Source: a virus
Virus record (IMG/VR): IMGVR_UViG_3300042301_004349
Coordinates: 1-64,000 of that record
Length of the DNA stretch: 64,000 bases
Direction: 5' to 3' (one strand)
The notes under the pieces are model-generated. The model saw only the letters and a program-made list of their open reading frames with translations, searched no databases and had not been told where the DNA came from. Positions 1 to 7,847 of this stretch are shown piece after piece (position 1 is the first letter of the stretch; every line of letters starts with the position of its first letter). Position numbers and translations under genes: made by a program.

Positions 1-125
1 TACGGTGCGGGTAAAACCCTATCGTGTGGTTTAAAAACAGATAACTCAGGTTCAATATCGGCGTAGCGCTTCACAGTTCCACACTGTTCACCACCAACCA
101 TAAATGGGGTTTCTACTAGTCTCAT
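1..125 (-). CDS. Partial unknown protein (N-terminus only)
   Basis: This is the first 41 codons of a gene that continues beyond base 1. It starts MRLVETPFMV and contains GGEQCGTVKRYADIEPE. No family is recognised. The ATG lies 18 bases after the core of a strong copy of the recurrent promoter-like motif (144-169), which supports the start. The upstream 448 bases are free of convincing genes. Confidence 0.6.
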   Translation of the reverse strand, partial: MRLVETPFMVGGEQCGTVKRYADIEPELSVFKPHDRVLPAP

Positions 126-143
126 ATCTTAATTTTTGTTGAC

Positions 144-169
144 GTAAATGTACGAACAAAACCCTGCCA
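144..169 (-). promoter_or_regulatory. Recurrent promoter-like motif, copy 1
   Basis: On the minus strand this reads TGGCA, 11 bases, GTACATTTAC, ending 18 bases before the ATG at 125. The same two boxes at the same spacing recur at eight other gene starts in this window. The core resembles the Bacteroidota -7 element TA-N2-TTTG. Promoter function is inferred. Confidence 0.65.
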
Positions 170-526
170 CGACAAAAACACTACAAAACCTTGCAACAAA
201 ACTGCTACAAAAAACCGTATAAAGGTACGAACAAATTGTGCGTCCTCCAAACTCAGGTGTGCTACAAAAAAGTGTAGTTGTGCGTCAAAAAAGAGGTGGG
301 TTTGGGACAAAAAGTTCATAAAAAAAAGTTTGGATCGTGTGGAAAGAAAACGGGACGGACCCCACTCACAACCCACCGTCACCAACCAACTCGTCACATA
401 CTATAACGAACCTAAACAAAACAATACGTGAACAAAAATCCGACTCGTTCCATACCGTCCCTATTTATCACCCATTAATACACCAGCGCGTACAAAAAAC
501 AGCGTAAAAAAACGCAGAATCAGCGC

Positions 527-546
527 AAAAAAACGGCGGCCTCCGC
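527..546 (-). terminator. Intrinsic terminator after the 574-849 gene
   Basis: The minus strand carries GCGG-AGG-CCGC, then CG and seven T residues, 28 bases after the stop codon at 574. A second small GCGT/ACGC hairpin followed by T-rich sequence lies just downstream (about 497-520). Confidence 0.6.
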
Positions 547-573
547 TACACAATAACAATCGATTGTTGGTAC

Positions 574-849
574 CTACTTGATTTTATCCACAGGATACGC
601 TTGCAACAAAAACCGTTTATTATACACACGATCCCAGGCACGTCCGTCTAATTCAAACACAGCGGACTTATGAGCAGCCATTAACGCCGCTTGCACGTGC
701 ATCGTAGCAAACCCAATCATCACCTCCTCCATCGTACGACCATTTCCATCTTCACCTACCAACCTAATCCAATCGTTCGCCGTCATCTCCCCCATACCAG
801 TATTCTGAGTATTATTATTACCCCATTCCCAATAGTTCTTCGTCATCAT
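574..849 (-). CDS. Unknown small phage protein, 91 aa
   Basis: No family is recognised. The N-terminus is rich in Trp, Asn and Gly (NYWEWGNNN). The middle is probably helical (MEEVMIGFATMHVQAALMAAH). The second Met may be the true start (846). It is the last gene before a terminator, so it ends the transcription unit of small genes coming from about 3300. Confidence 0.55.
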   Translation of the reverse strand: MMTKNYWEWGNNNTQNTGMGEMTANDWIRLVGEDGNGRTMEEVMIGFATMHVQAALMAAHKSAVFELDGRAWDRVYNKRFLLQAYPVDKIK

Positions 850-859
850 CTCCCCGTTA

Positions 860-1147
860 TTATTTACCCAATGTTTGTTGTAGTTTTTGGATGTCCGTTT
901 TTACATCCTCCACACGTGCACGTTTCTTTAATTCCAATATCTTTCTGTTCTGTTCCACTATGGAATCCATTTTACCATGTTTGACTTGGTGTTCCTCAAT
1001 CATATGTGCCAACACATCCTTAACCAGATCAATACCGTGTTTCGTTTTGGTATCAATGTATCCTGGATATTCTACTGTTGATTTTGAGTAATTACCTTGC
1101 TCATCTACCAACCTAATCTCGATTAGTTTTAAATCATTGTTCGCCAT
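860..1147 (-). CDS. Unknown coiled-coil protein, 95 aa
   Basis: No family is recognised. The C-terminal half is strongly helical and charged (VEQNRKILELKKRARVEDVK), likely a coiled coil. The start at MANNDLKL is preferred to an ATG nine bases upstream because it reduces the overlap with the preceding gene to 14 bases. Confidence 0.55.
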   Translation of the reverse strand: MANNDLKLIEIRLVDEQGNYSKSTVEYPGYIDTKTKHGIDLVKDVLAHMIEEHQVKHGKMDSIVEQNRKILELKKRARVEDVKTDIQKLQQTLGK

Positions 1148-1331
1148 GATTTTCAATTTTATAAATGATTGTTCTATCCACTGGATAACACGCTACTGTT
1201 TCGTCATTATTATCCCTAAATACATACACCCCATCTAACACCCTAAATTTAGCTGCATGGCAGGTACAAGTATATGTTCCGCTGGTTAATGCTTTACTTC
1301 CTGTTATTATTTGTAAATGATATGTTTTCAT
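1134..1331 (-). CDS. Unknown small protein, 65 aa
   Basis: No family is recognised. It has a CTCHAAKF segment with two cysteines and a His, and is predicted mostly beta (MKTYHLQIITGSKALTSGTY). There is no signal peptide. It is packed tightly between two other small genes and overlaps the next one. Confidence 0.55.
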   Translation of the reverse strand: MKTYHLQIITGSKALTSGTYTCTCHAAKFRVLDGVYVFRDNNDETVACYPVDRTIIYKIENHGEQ

Positions 1332-1334
1332 CTG

Positions 1335-1553
1335 CTAATAATTAATTATATATTTTTCATATGCTACATCCATTGCCCAATTAAGTGCTCTATTAACTTT
1401 AAACACCACCACTGATAATTCCTTTATCTGCTCACTATATTCATCATGCTTCTCAACATTGATACCCTTGACTAACTGCATCTTATACCAATTTAATTGT
1501 TCTAAGTAGCGATCATACATTGCCTTCATGTCGGCTATTGCTAATTGGTTCAT
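1335..1553 (-). CDS. Unknown helical protein, 72 aa
   Basis: Apparently all-alpha (IADMKAMYDRYLEQLNWYKM and IKELSVVVFKVNRALNWAMD). No family is recognised. Its start overlaps the end of the upstream gene by four bases (ATGA), suggesting coupled translation. Confidence 0.55.
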   Translation of the reverse strand: MNQLAIADMKAMYDRYLEQLNWYKMQLVKGINVEKHDEYSEQIKELSVVVFKVNRALNWAMDVAYEKYIINY

Positions 1554-1798
1554 AGATTATTATTTTTCCACCACCATTCTACTCCGGTTGGTGTATCATT
1601 ATTTGCTGATGTCCACTGTGATTTTCTCTTAAATGTTGGATCGTAGTTCTCTATACCCCTTAGGTACATATTCATCATTTGCTCCTTCTCCATTGCTTTA
1701 GCTTGTTGAATTATATCTTGGTTATCATTGTAGAATGCTAATCCATTCTGCATAGCTAATTGCTCAACTAGCCAACTTACTGCTGTTTTATTTTCCAT
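1550..1798 (-). CDS. Unknown protein, 82 aa, Trp-rich C-terminus
   Basis: No family is recognised. The N-terminal half is helical and the C-terminus ends in a Trp/Asn-rich stretch (GVEWWWKNNNL). It is coupled by a four-base overlap to the following gene. Confidence 0.55.
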   Translation of the reverse strand: MENKTAVSWLVEQLAMQNGLAFYNDNQDIIQQAKAMEKEQMMNMYLRGIENYDPTFKRKSQWTSANNDTPTGVEWWWKNNNL

Positions 1799-1861
1799 AA
1801 CGAATCGTATATACGTATTTAGGTATTGTGTGGTGTGGCCACCAACTTTTGTGGCTTAATT

Positions 1862-1990
1862 TTAGGGTACTATTTTATGTTTCTTAAGTATTTTCATTAT
1901 TATATTCTTCACTTCAATCGTTCCAATTAGTCTACCTAGTAGGAATGTTGTTATGTAGCTACCAATGATTAGTATTGTTGTAGTTTCCAT
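1862..1990 (-). CDS. Small single-pass membrane protein, 42 aa
   Basis: It encodes METTTILIIGSYITTFLLG followed by a positively charged tail (KNIIMKILKKHK), which fits one transmembrane helix with a cytoplasmic tail. The ATG overlaps the stop of the upstream gene (TAATG), a strong sign of a real coupled gene. Function unknown. Confidence 0.5.
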   Translation of the reverse strand: METTTILIIGSYITTFLLGRLIGTIEVKNIIMKILKKHKIVP

Positions 1991-2259
1991 TATAGTGATT
2001 GGATTTGTTCTAGTAATCTAGTCACATCATCTTCACTTAGATATCCTTCAACATCGCTTGTTACAGGCGTTTCATATGTTAAATCACCATTACTATCCAA
2101 CACGGCTAATTCATATAAACCGTCCTTACCACCATACGACATTGGGCCTTTAACTATGCTCGCTCCATATCCATTTTCAAAGTGAATACGGCTCATAATC
2201 CCACCAAATTCTACACCCATTGGATGATCAATAAATTCCAAATCACTGAATGTTTTCAT
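1990..2259 (-). CDS. Unknown small protein, 89 aa
   Basis: No family is recognised. Residues 1-60 look beta-rich (GVEFGGIMSRIHFENGYGAS) and the C-terminus is acidic and helical (SEDDVTRLLEQIQSL). It overlaps both the upstream 55-residue gene and the downstream membrane protein. Confidence 0.55.
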   Translation of the reverse strand: MKTFSDLEFIDHPMGVEFGGIMSRIHFENGYGASIVKGPMSYGGKDGLYELAVLDSNGDLTYETPVTSDVEGYLSEDDVTRLLEQIQSL

Positions 2260-2410
2260 ATGTAAATTGTTTTTTAGGATGGAACGCCGCTCTGGCTTCG
2301 TCCAATCGTTTTAGAAATTGCCTATTTTTATTATCACCCTTGTCCCATAGTGTTGATACACCATGCTTACGGGCCCACTCTTCCATTGTTAATTCGTTAT
2401 TTACTTTCAT
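2243..2410 (-). CDS. Small basic protein, possible helix-turn-helix, 55 aa
   Basis: Starts MKVNNELTMEEWARKHGVST and continues with a basic helix (RQFLKRLDEARAAF). The pattern of EEWARKHGVSTLW could fit a short helix-turn-helix, but this is weak. It overlaps the following gene by 17 bases and starts nine bases after the preceding stop. Confidence 0.5.
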   Translation of the reverse strand: MKVNNELTMEEWARKHGVSTLWDKGDNKNRQFLKRLDEARAAFHPKKQFTYENIQ

Positions 2411-2419
2411 AATATGAAT

Positions 2420-3301
2420 TTATGCTGTTTGCTTTGCCCCTTCATAACGATTGAAGCGTTTAGTTTGAGTCTCATCAGATATTTCCTTACCAGTTGTTTC
2501 CCAGTGATACACATCAGTAACGAAATCATTGAAATAATCTTGTTTTACCTCAATACCTGTCCAATCGTGATGATATTGTGTTTTAACTAGCAATGATACT
2601 TTATTGTATTTGCCTTGTCCAACAACCCTATAAGCAGATACATTTATGTAATCATAGCGACCACGACCAGTTGTTAAATTGATTGTCTTTGGGTGAGTAT
2701 TTAACTCATAATTACCAATTGAATAATCAGTGATCTCACATACTAATTGAGATGAAACGGAATGTTCAAATCCAACTGCCTTATACGCTTCACGATTATT
2801 TTCGTGAATTTCTTGTTTAACTCTATTTACTTCTTGTTCTAACTTATAGAGTTCATTATTCAAGTCATTATAAGGTCTAGCTATATTTCGATATGCTTCA
2901 ATCCAACTATTATCTATCTTATCAATAACTAATTCAATGTTGGAAGCAACCTTACCTAATACAGTTAGGTAGAACATGTTGTTATGATCTACAGTATTAT
3001 GAGATTGACTATAGTAGATTTCATATGGGTTGAGGTTTTCATCTCTATAATAAGAGTATTTTTTTCTAATACTAATCTTATTAGCCCATCTTTCATCAAA
3101 TGGGGTAATTTCGATACCTTCACCGTTACTATAAGTAATGTTATGAACAATAATATCTAATGCTGTTTTAAACCACTCACGAACCTCATTATTGAGATTG
3201 TTGATTGCAGGATCGTACACTGCGGCTTCGTATTGTGATAACTCGTTCTGCTTAGTTGCGAACTGTGATGCTAGAGCATCTAAGATGATTTGCTTATTCA
3301 T
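2420..3301 (-). CDS. Unknown phage protein, 293 aa
   Basis: No family is recognised. The central part is helical and charged (NNELYKLEQEVNRVKQEIHE, probable coiled coil), with an N-terminal helical segment beginning MNKQIILDALASQF. The ATG at 3301 is chosen over an in-frame ATG at 3355 because the promoter-like motif 3325-3350 lies between them. It has no signal peptide or membrane segment and is the first gene of a run of small unknown genes. Confidence 0.6.
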   Translation of the reverse strand: MNKQIILDALASQFATKQNELSQYEAAVYDPAINNLNNEVREWFKTALDIIVHNITYSNGEGIEITPFDERWANKISIRKKYSYYRDENLNPYEIYYSQSHNTVDHNNMFYLTVLGKVASNIELVIDKIDNSWIEAYRNIARPYNDLNNELYKLEQEVNRVKQEIHENNREAYKAVGFEHSVSSQLVCEITDYSIGNYELNTHPKTINLTTGRGRYDYINVSAYRVVGQGKYNKVSLLVKTQYHHDWTGIEVKQDYFNDFVTDVYHWETTGKEISDETQTKRFNRYEGAKQTA

Positions 3302-3324
3302 AACCTTTAATTTTTTAGTACGAT

Positions 3325-3350
3325 GTAAATGTACGAACGGAACCCTGCCA
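3325..3350 (-). promoter_or_regulatory. Recurrent promoter-like motif, copy 2
   Basis: TGGCA, 11 bases, GTACATTTAC on the minus strand, 23 bases before the ATG at 3301. It follows directly after a hairpin at the end of the upstream gene, so it marks a transcription-unit boundary. Confidence 0.65.
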
Positions 3351-3353
3351 ACC

Positions 3354-3382
3354 AATAAAGGAAGCGCCTATTGGCGCTCCTT
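3354..3382 (-). terminator. Hairpin at the 3368-3940 stop codon
   Basis: Minus-strand GGAGCGCC-AATA-GGCGCTTCC followed by TTTATT. The stem spans the stop codon of the 190-residue gene. The T-tract is weak, so termination is likely but not certain. Confidence 0.5.
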
Positions 3383-3940
3383 AATTAGTGTTAGCTCGGA
3401 TGAGTCGAAACACAACTCACTGAACTCTGCTGGAGTGATAGCATTAGTATCTTCCACTGCTACTTTATAACTCTCCACTTTACCTGTTTTGAGATTAACT
3501 AGCACTACTTGATTTGATACTCTACCACCAACCAGAAGGTAACGATTACCATCAGTGTGTTTGTATCTATTACCTACCTTATGAGTAAGGAAATACTCAG
3601 GGAATTGTTTTTTAATTTGCTCTTTCAATTCCTGCATAGCAATAATCATTGATGCTGGTAGATCAAAGTATCTAACATTGTCCATTTTAGGAGAATCATT
3701 AGATTCATTATCTACATTTACAGGAATAAAGAACGATGAGAATTTATCTACTGGAACTGCAATGTTAACACCTCGACCTGATGATTTTTGCATCACATAA
3801 TATCCACTGTATGGATAGTCTCTATCATCTTCACTCCATGTGAATTTTTGACCTGATCTGCAACGATCACCGTAACGGTCTGTGAAGCCTTTGTAACATT
3901 CGTAAGTAACGCCTTGCTGTGGTTTAATTTTTTCGCTCAT
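3368..3940 (-). CDS. Unknown phage protein, 190 aa
   Basis: No family is recognised. The N-terminal 70 residues are rich in Tyr, Gly and Asp, followed by a helical segment (MIIAMQELKEQIKKQ) and a beta-rich C-terminal part (YKHTDGNRYLLVGGRVSN). No signal peptide. It appears to be transcribed alone: it has its own promoter-like motif upstream and a hairpin at its stop codon. Confidence 0.6.
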   Translation of the reverse strand: MSEKIKPQQGVTYECYKGFTDRYGDRCRSGQKFTWSEDDRDYPYSGYYVMQKSSGRGVNIAVPVDKFSSFFIPVNVDNESNDSPKMDNVRYFDLPASMIIAMQELKEQIKKQFPEYFLTHKVGNRYKHTDGNRYLLVGGRVSNQVVLVNLKTGKVESYKVAVEDTNAITPAEFSELCFDSSELTLIKERQ

Positions 3941-3969
3941 AACTTTTTATTTTTGTTTAAATGTGTAAT

Positions 3970-3995
3970 GTAAATATACGAACTTTACTCTGCCA
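3970..3995 (-). promoter_or_regulatory. Recurrent promoter-like motif, copy 3
   Basis: TGGCA, 11 bases, GTATATTTAC, 29 bases before the ATG at 3940. The upstream box overlaps the end of the 3985-4560 coding region. Confidence 0.65.
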
Positions 3996-4560
3996 GGAAC
4001 AATCTATTGTAATTGTAGAGTGCAACTGGGTTTTCATCAATGATCAATTCATAATTATCCATAACGTGTTCATAAATGGCACTCAATGGTTCATTAATAA
4101 CTTCCCCTACTAATTGAGAGAAATAATCATTAGATACATTCACTGTATTTTGGGATGTGCCTGGTAAACCACAGTATGATGCTTCGCTTACTTCACTGAT
4201 GAACATACCACTGTAGAACCCATTTAATTGGTGTTTATTCATGAATTGATCTGCATTACACCATATTGCAATACATTCTTTATCCCTTAATAACGGTACT
4301 GTCGATTCATCAATAGCATAAGTATAATTGAAGCGTTGTGGGTATATAGATGATTTTGCATCACTAAACATACCAACAGCAAATAATCCACTAGGTGAAC
4401 CATGTCCCATCATTACAATGCGATCATGTTCCTTGATTAGTTGTGTTAATTCATCTCTAGACACACCCCCAGTAACCACAGTGGCTTGGAATACGTTGTC
4501 ATAGATTGGAATTAGGAAATCGGTACTCGGATCATCCGGGTGTATAATTAAAACTTTCAT
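3985..4560 (-). CDS. Possible caspase-fold (clan CD-like) protein, 191 aa
   Basis: Residues 46-60 read DRIVMMGHGSPSG, placing a His-Gly pair (His53) after a hydrophobic strand. Residues 96-104 read CIAIWCNAD, placing a Cys (Cys101) at the end of another strand. A strand-HG followed about 50 residues later by strand-C is the arrangement of caspase-fold cysteine peptidases. The rest is not diagnostic and no flanking adaptor domain is present. It has no signal peptide, so it would act in the cytoplasm. It has its own promoter-like motif. The fold call is an inference; it could be an unrelated Rossmann-like protein. Confidence 0.4.
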   Translation of the reverse strand: MKVLIIHPDDPSTDFLIPIYDNVFQATVVTGGVSRDELTQLIKEHDRIVMMGHGSPSGLFAVGMFSDAKSSIYPQRFNYTYAIDESTVPLLRDKECIAIWCNADQFMNKHQLNGFYSGMFISEVSEASYCGLPGTSQNTVNVSNDYFSQLVGEVINEPLSAIYEHVMDNYELIIDENPVALYNYNRLFLAE

Positions 4561-4563
4561 GGC

Positions 4564-4589
4564 ATAAAGATAGGCAAATTGCTTTGCCC
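4564..4589 (-). promoter_or_regulatory. Recurrent promoter-like motif, copy 4
   Basis: GGGCA, 11 bases, CTATCTTTAT, ending three bases before the ATG at 4560. If the core is a -7 box, transcription would start at or near the ATG. Confidence 0.5.
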
Positions 4590-4598
4590 ATCCAAATT

Positions 4599-4748
4599 TT
4601 AACTTTCAATCCCAATTATGTTCCGTCTCCACCATTTAGCAAACTGTGTGTTTGGTTTTTTAGTGGCTAATGATTCACCCACTACTAACGTTATTGTAAA
4701 TGCAGCTGATGCTAAACACATTAACATTAGGATCACAAATAGAGGCAT
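4599..4748 (-). CDS. Small membrane protein, 49 aa
   Basis: It encodes MPLFVILMLMCLASAAFTIT followed by a basic tail with AKWWRRN, fitting a single transmembrane helix. It follows the acidic 71-residue gene after 12 bases. Function unknown. Confidence 0.45.
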   Translation of the reverse strand: MPLFVILMLMCLASAAFTITLVVGESLATKKPNTQFAKWWRRNIIGIES

Positions 4749-4760
4749 TGTTAGTTTGGT

Positions 4761-4976
4761 TTAGTAGTTGTCGTCGTAATCATCATCATTATCCATAAAT
4801 TCTTCATCAAGGGATGATTCTGAATAGATTAGTTCTCCTAGATCATCTAGTTCCTCATAATATGATTCTAAAGTATAGATAAATTCTTCCAAATCAAAAT
4901 TATCAGGATGACCATTGTGGTTTAACTCGGTTGTTGCTGATAGGATTAAGTCTTTTAGGATGTCTTTAATTTCCAT
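4761..4976 (-). CDS. Small acidic protein, 71 aa
   Basis: No family is recognised. It is very acidic, ending in a run of Asp residues (DEEFMDNDDDYDDNY), with two helical segments before that. It starts two bases after the previous stop, so it is co-transcribed with it. Confidence 0.5.
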   Translation of the reverse strand: MEIKDILKDLILSATTELNHNGHPDNFDLEEFIYTLESYYEELDDLGELIYSESSLDEEFMDNDDDYDDNY

Positions 4977-4978
4977 TT

Positions 4979-5413
4979 TTAATTTAATTTTTTCTTGCTA
5001 TAAATATGTTGATAAAATTCTAGTAGTGTGCCATCAAACTGAAACATTTCCTCTTCCACTTCTTCTTTTTCCATTCTAAATTCAACCCAGAAATCTTTAT
5101 ACATTGCTTCTAGTATTTGAGCTTCATCTCGTTCAAAATCAACAGACAGTCTACGAATACGCTCACTGTGTAGGCCTCTTAATTCATGTACTATAGCAGG
5201 GTCTGTTATGTCTTTGATTGCTTCTCTTTCTAATTTTTGCTCCCACAATAACCACCAATGATAATCACTCATTTCGTAATCACCATTCATGATTTTATCT
5301 TTAAGTGGTTGACGTTTGTGAAGCGGATTTTTACTGCTTTTAAAACGCCTCCACCAATAATAAGGATTGTATTTTGTTGGGGTGTATGTTGCGATTCTAT
5401 CTTTTAATTCCAT
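4979..5413 (-). CDS. Unknown phage protein, 144 aa
   Basis: No family is recognised. The N-terminal third is basic with aromatic residues (YNPYYWWRRFKSSKN) and the rest is helical and charged. The start MELKDRIA at 5413 is chosen because the promoter-like motif 5417-5442 overlaps the longer reading frame. Confidence 0.55.
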   Translation of the reverse strand: MELKDRIATYTPTKYNPYYWWRRFKSSKNPLHKRQPLKDKIMNGDYEMSDYHWWLLWEQKLEREAIKDITDPAIVHELRGLHSERIRRLSVDFERDEAQILEAMYKDFWVEFRMEKEEVEEEMFQFDGTLLEFYQHIYSKKKLN

Positions 5414-5416
5414 AGT

Positions 5417-5442
5417 ATGAATATACAAACGTTGTTTTGCCT
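5417..5442 (-). promoter_or_regulatory. Recurrent promoter-like motif, copy 5
   Basis: AGGCA, 11 bases, GTATATTCAT, ending three bases before the ATG at 5413. The upstream box runs into the stop codon of the DNA ligase gene. Confidence 0.5.
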
Positions 5443-6523
5443 ATTCAAAGTCTCTAATTGCGATCACTTTTGGAAAGCGAGGAATGCCATCTTCTGTTAG
5501 TTCAAAGTACTTAACTGTTGCTTGTTTACCAATCAAATCATTTCGCTTCAGCAATTCAGCCAAGTATTCCCAATCACCATTAACGGCCGATTCAAATGGT
5601 TTACCATTAATTTCGAATTGTAATTTACCCACTTTACCAGTCAAATTACCTTTACCTTCAATTACACCTAGTATTGTAAACTCAGCATCACTGAATGTTT
5701 TATGTTTTAATAGTGATTTGGAACGTTTATTCTCATATTTAGAATCTGTTCTTAGTATTTGCCCCTCATAACCTAAATGCATATAATCATAGTAATAAGC
5801 TAATAGATCATTTTCATTATCGATCTGATCAGTTTGTACTACAGTACAACATTCAGGTAGTTTGAGTTGGAATAATGCTTTGAAGCGCTGAATGAATGTT
5901 CCATCATGACTTGGTAAATCATAAATGTGGTATTGAATACAATTAGCACTTAGTTTTAAATCGTCTCGTGTTGGTTTAGTTTTACGAACGCAAGATATAA
6001 TTGTATTAAAATCAGCTACATTCTTATCAGCATATAATTCACCATCTAGTATTAGATCTGGGTCTTGTTCAAACAAGGGTCTTAGTGAATAATAAATGTG
6101 AGGTGCTGATAGAATTGCTTTACCATTTCGAGACCACATTCCATCTGCTCTAACGATACATCTTACTCCATCCAATTTTGGTTGACCAAAGATTGGGTAT
6201 GCAATTTTATCCTTATAATCATTGTAATCATGAGCTAACATTGGTTTGAAATAGACTGGTGTGTCTATGTCTTCAAGTTTATCCCAATAACCTAGATCCC
6301 TACGTTTAGTATACATTGCTTCTACTTCAGCCTGTGCTTGCTGTTCATCTGTAGTAGCATTCTTCTTACCAACGTTTTTAGCCTTACATTCCGTCCACTC
6401 AGATGTTACCTTTTGCCCATCCAAGAAACCACTAATTGTTCTGAAGTAATTATTCTCGGTTTCGGCTTGCCATGTTGATACCTTACCAGTAACAGATCGT
6501 TTATATAGAATTGGATATATCAT
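5441..6523 (-). CDS. ATP-dependent DNA ligase
   Basis: Seals nicks in duplex DNA during replication and repair, using ATP. Motif I is clear at about residues 115-121 (PKLDGVRC, the Lys being the adenylated residue). Other nucleotidyltransferase motifs follow: ILDGELYAD (about 176-184), YEGQILR (253-259) and a C-terminal OB-fold region including GLTGKV-like GNLTGKVGKLQFE. At 360 residues it is a compact phage type, lacking the N-terminal DNA-binding domain of larger ligases. It follows a group of small genes from about 7800 and has a GTTATG start context. It serves the replisome encoded at 40-64 kb. Confidence 0.93.
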   Translation of the reverse strand: MIYPILYKRSVTGKVSTWQAETENNYFRTISGFLDGQKVTSEWTECKAKNVGKKNATTDEQQAQAEVEAMYTKRRDLGYWDKLEDIDTPVYFKPMLAHDYNDYKDKIAYPIFGQPKLDGVRCIVRADGMWSRNGKAILSAPHIYYSLRPLFEQDPDLILDGELYADKNVADFNTIISCVRKTKPTRDDLKLSANCIQYHIYDLPSHDGTFIQRFKALFQLKLPECCTVVQTDQIDNENDLLAYYYDYMHLGYEGQILRTDSKYENKRSKSLLKHKTFSDAEFTILGVIEGKGNLTGKVGKLQFEINGKPFESAVNGDWEYLAELLKRNDLIGKQATVKYFELTEDGIPRFPKVIAIRDFE

Positions 6524-6526
6524 AAC

Positions 6527-6835
6527 TTAGAAATTTATCACCCAAAACTGCCACCATTTTTTCTTCTTTGGTGTTTTGGGTTCGAATGGTTTAGTATTAT
6601 CATAACAGTTAATTATACCCCCATAACGAGCAGCCATCATTTGTATCATTGTAGCATGCCATTCAGATGGAATTTTTTCGAAATCAGCCCTAATCTCAAT
6701 AGTTAGTTCTACTTGTTTATCCTTCCCAGTTAATAACACCAAATGATCATTCATCTGGACAATATGGGAGGTCTTCATTGTTATTTGTTGACCTTTACCT
6801 ATGGATATTGATCCGTTATTTTCTAATTCCCACAT
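6527..6835 (-). CDS. Unknown protein with C-terminal WWQFW tag, 102 aa
   Basis: No family is recognised. The first 85 residues look like a small beta-rich domain (GKGQQITMKTSHIVQMNDH). It ends in a Pro/Lys-rich linker and KKKKWWQFWVINF. The 12288-12518 gene ends in the same type of tag (KPWWKFW). The start MWELENNG at 6835 gives a TAATATG junction with the upstream gene. Confidence 0.55.
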   Translation of the reverse strand: MWELENNGSISIGKGQQITMKTSHIVQMNDHLVLLTGKDKQVELTIEIRADFEKIPSEWHATMIQMMAARYGGIINCYDNTKPFEPKTPKKKKWWQFWVINF

Positions 6836-6836
6836 A

Positions 6837-7025
6837 TTATTCTCGTTCTTTAACAATTACTTCTAAATTATTATCACTAAATCTTAATCCAACAACTTCA
6901 CCACCGTGATCTGCTGCTTCAACTAATTCTAAGAATTTCTTTAACTCTACGGCTCTTATAAAGAATCCACCTTTAGCATAAGCACCATCATAGGAATCTT
7001 TCCAAAATACTTCTTCGTTAAACAT
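6837..7025 (-). CDS. Unknown small protein, 62 aa
   Basis: No family is recognised. It contains FWKDSYDGAYAKGGF and a predicted helix (FLELVEAADHG). It sits between the DUF932-like gene and the WWQFW-tagged protein in a tight run. Confidence 0.5.
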   Translation of the reverse strand: MFNEEVFWKDSYDGAYAKGGFFIRAVELKKFLELVEAADHGGEVVGLRFSDNNLEVIVKERE

Positions 7026-7043
7026 AATTATGTTATTTAAAGA

Positions 7044-7790
7044 TTAAAGATACGACTCAGCCAATTCAAATAATTGTTCATTCAATTGAATATCCTTTTG
7101 GAAATTCTTAACTGATCTAGCCTTACGACCACCAGATGTATATGAACCACCTAATATCTTCTCTTGTACTCTATTAAATACAACCCACAAATCATTACCT
7201 TGATCTTGTGAACGTGTTGCTGATAGTACATCCATGATATTAACTGTTTTCTTAGTTCTCAATTGAGATGCTTTAACAGCAAAATCACTCATTTCGGCTT
7301 CAGTTAATGTTTTAGCCTTAAATGTATTAATCTTATTTACCAATCCTGGTAGTTTGGAAATAATCTCATTGATTTTGACTTGCAATGATTCGAATGTGTA
7401 ATTCATATGTCGAATTGATACATTGCTAAAGTCAGCATCGCTAACTACTAATCCATTACTACATACTAATCTGAAGATACCAACTCTAAAATTGAATGCG
7501 GCTTTACCGTCATGGGAGTTAGTTAATAGGATTTGAGGGAACGAATCGTCTCCGTTTTCACCTTTAATCATAATATCAGGATTGCGGAACACAACTAAGT
7601 GCTTTTGGAAGCCCTTGTACTTACGAGAATTAACCTCTTGTACTTTAGTTACTTCCCAACCTAAATTCATTAGATCCTCTACTACACGAGATGTAGGAGT
7701 TTGAACATACTTGTCTGACAAGTGAGATGCTTTTTCAGTTGTAAATACTGACGGTGCAATTGCCTTAATGTTTTCTAAACTGTAATTCAT
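7044..7790 (-). CDS. DUF932-like phage protein
   Basis: The overall pattern fits the DUF932 family: an N-terminal VFTTEKASHLSDKYVQTPT region, a central segment PQILLTNSHDGKAAFNFRVG, then FRLVCSNGLVV (about residues 106-116) and a helical C-terminus with AVKASQLR. The family is common in plasmids and phages and its biochemical role is not established. At 248 residues it is near the usual length. It has its own promoter-like motif 24 bases upstream and leads the unit that includes the DNA ligase. Confidence 0.7.
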   Translation of the reverse strand: MNYSLENIKAIAPSVFTTEKASHLSDKYVQTPTSRVVEDLMNLGWEVTKVQEVNSRKYKGFQKHLVVFRNPDIMIKGENGDDSFPQILLTNSHDGKAAFNFRVGIFRLVCSNGLVVSDADFSNVSIRHMNYTFESLQVKINEIISKLPGLVNKINTFKAKTLTEAEMSDFAVKASQLRTKKTVNIMDVLSATRSQDQGNDLWVVFNRVQEKILGGSYTSGGRKARSVKNFQKDIQLNEQLFELAESYL

Positions 7791-7813
7791 AACCTTTATA
7801 TTTTAATTTATAT

Positions 7814-7839
7814 GTAAATCTACAATGATAACTCTGCCC
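7814..7839 (-). promoter_or_regulatory. Recurrent promoter-like motif, copy 6
   Basis: GGGCA, 11 bases, GTAGATTTAC, 23 bases before the ATG at 7790 of the DUF932-like gene. Confidence 0.6.
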
Positions 7840-7847
7840 AGCCAAGT

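Larger units (their letters stand above)
126..573. other. Long non-coding leader region
   Basis: There is no convincing gene in these 448 bases. The plus strand is rich in A and C and poor in T over much of it, unlike neighbouring sequence, and has repeated runs such as CGTAAAAAAACG and GCGCAAAAAAACGG. It contains a terminator next to 574 and a promoter-like motif at 144-169. It could hold a leader RNA or an origin, but nothing specific is recognised. Confidence 0.5.

Noticed and set aside
122-397. A 91-residue minus-strand frame beginning MTSWLVTVG
   Set aside because: It overlaps the promoter-like motif and the start of the partial gene, is very rich in Phe and Val from A/C-biased DNA, and has no start context. 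Treated as spurious.
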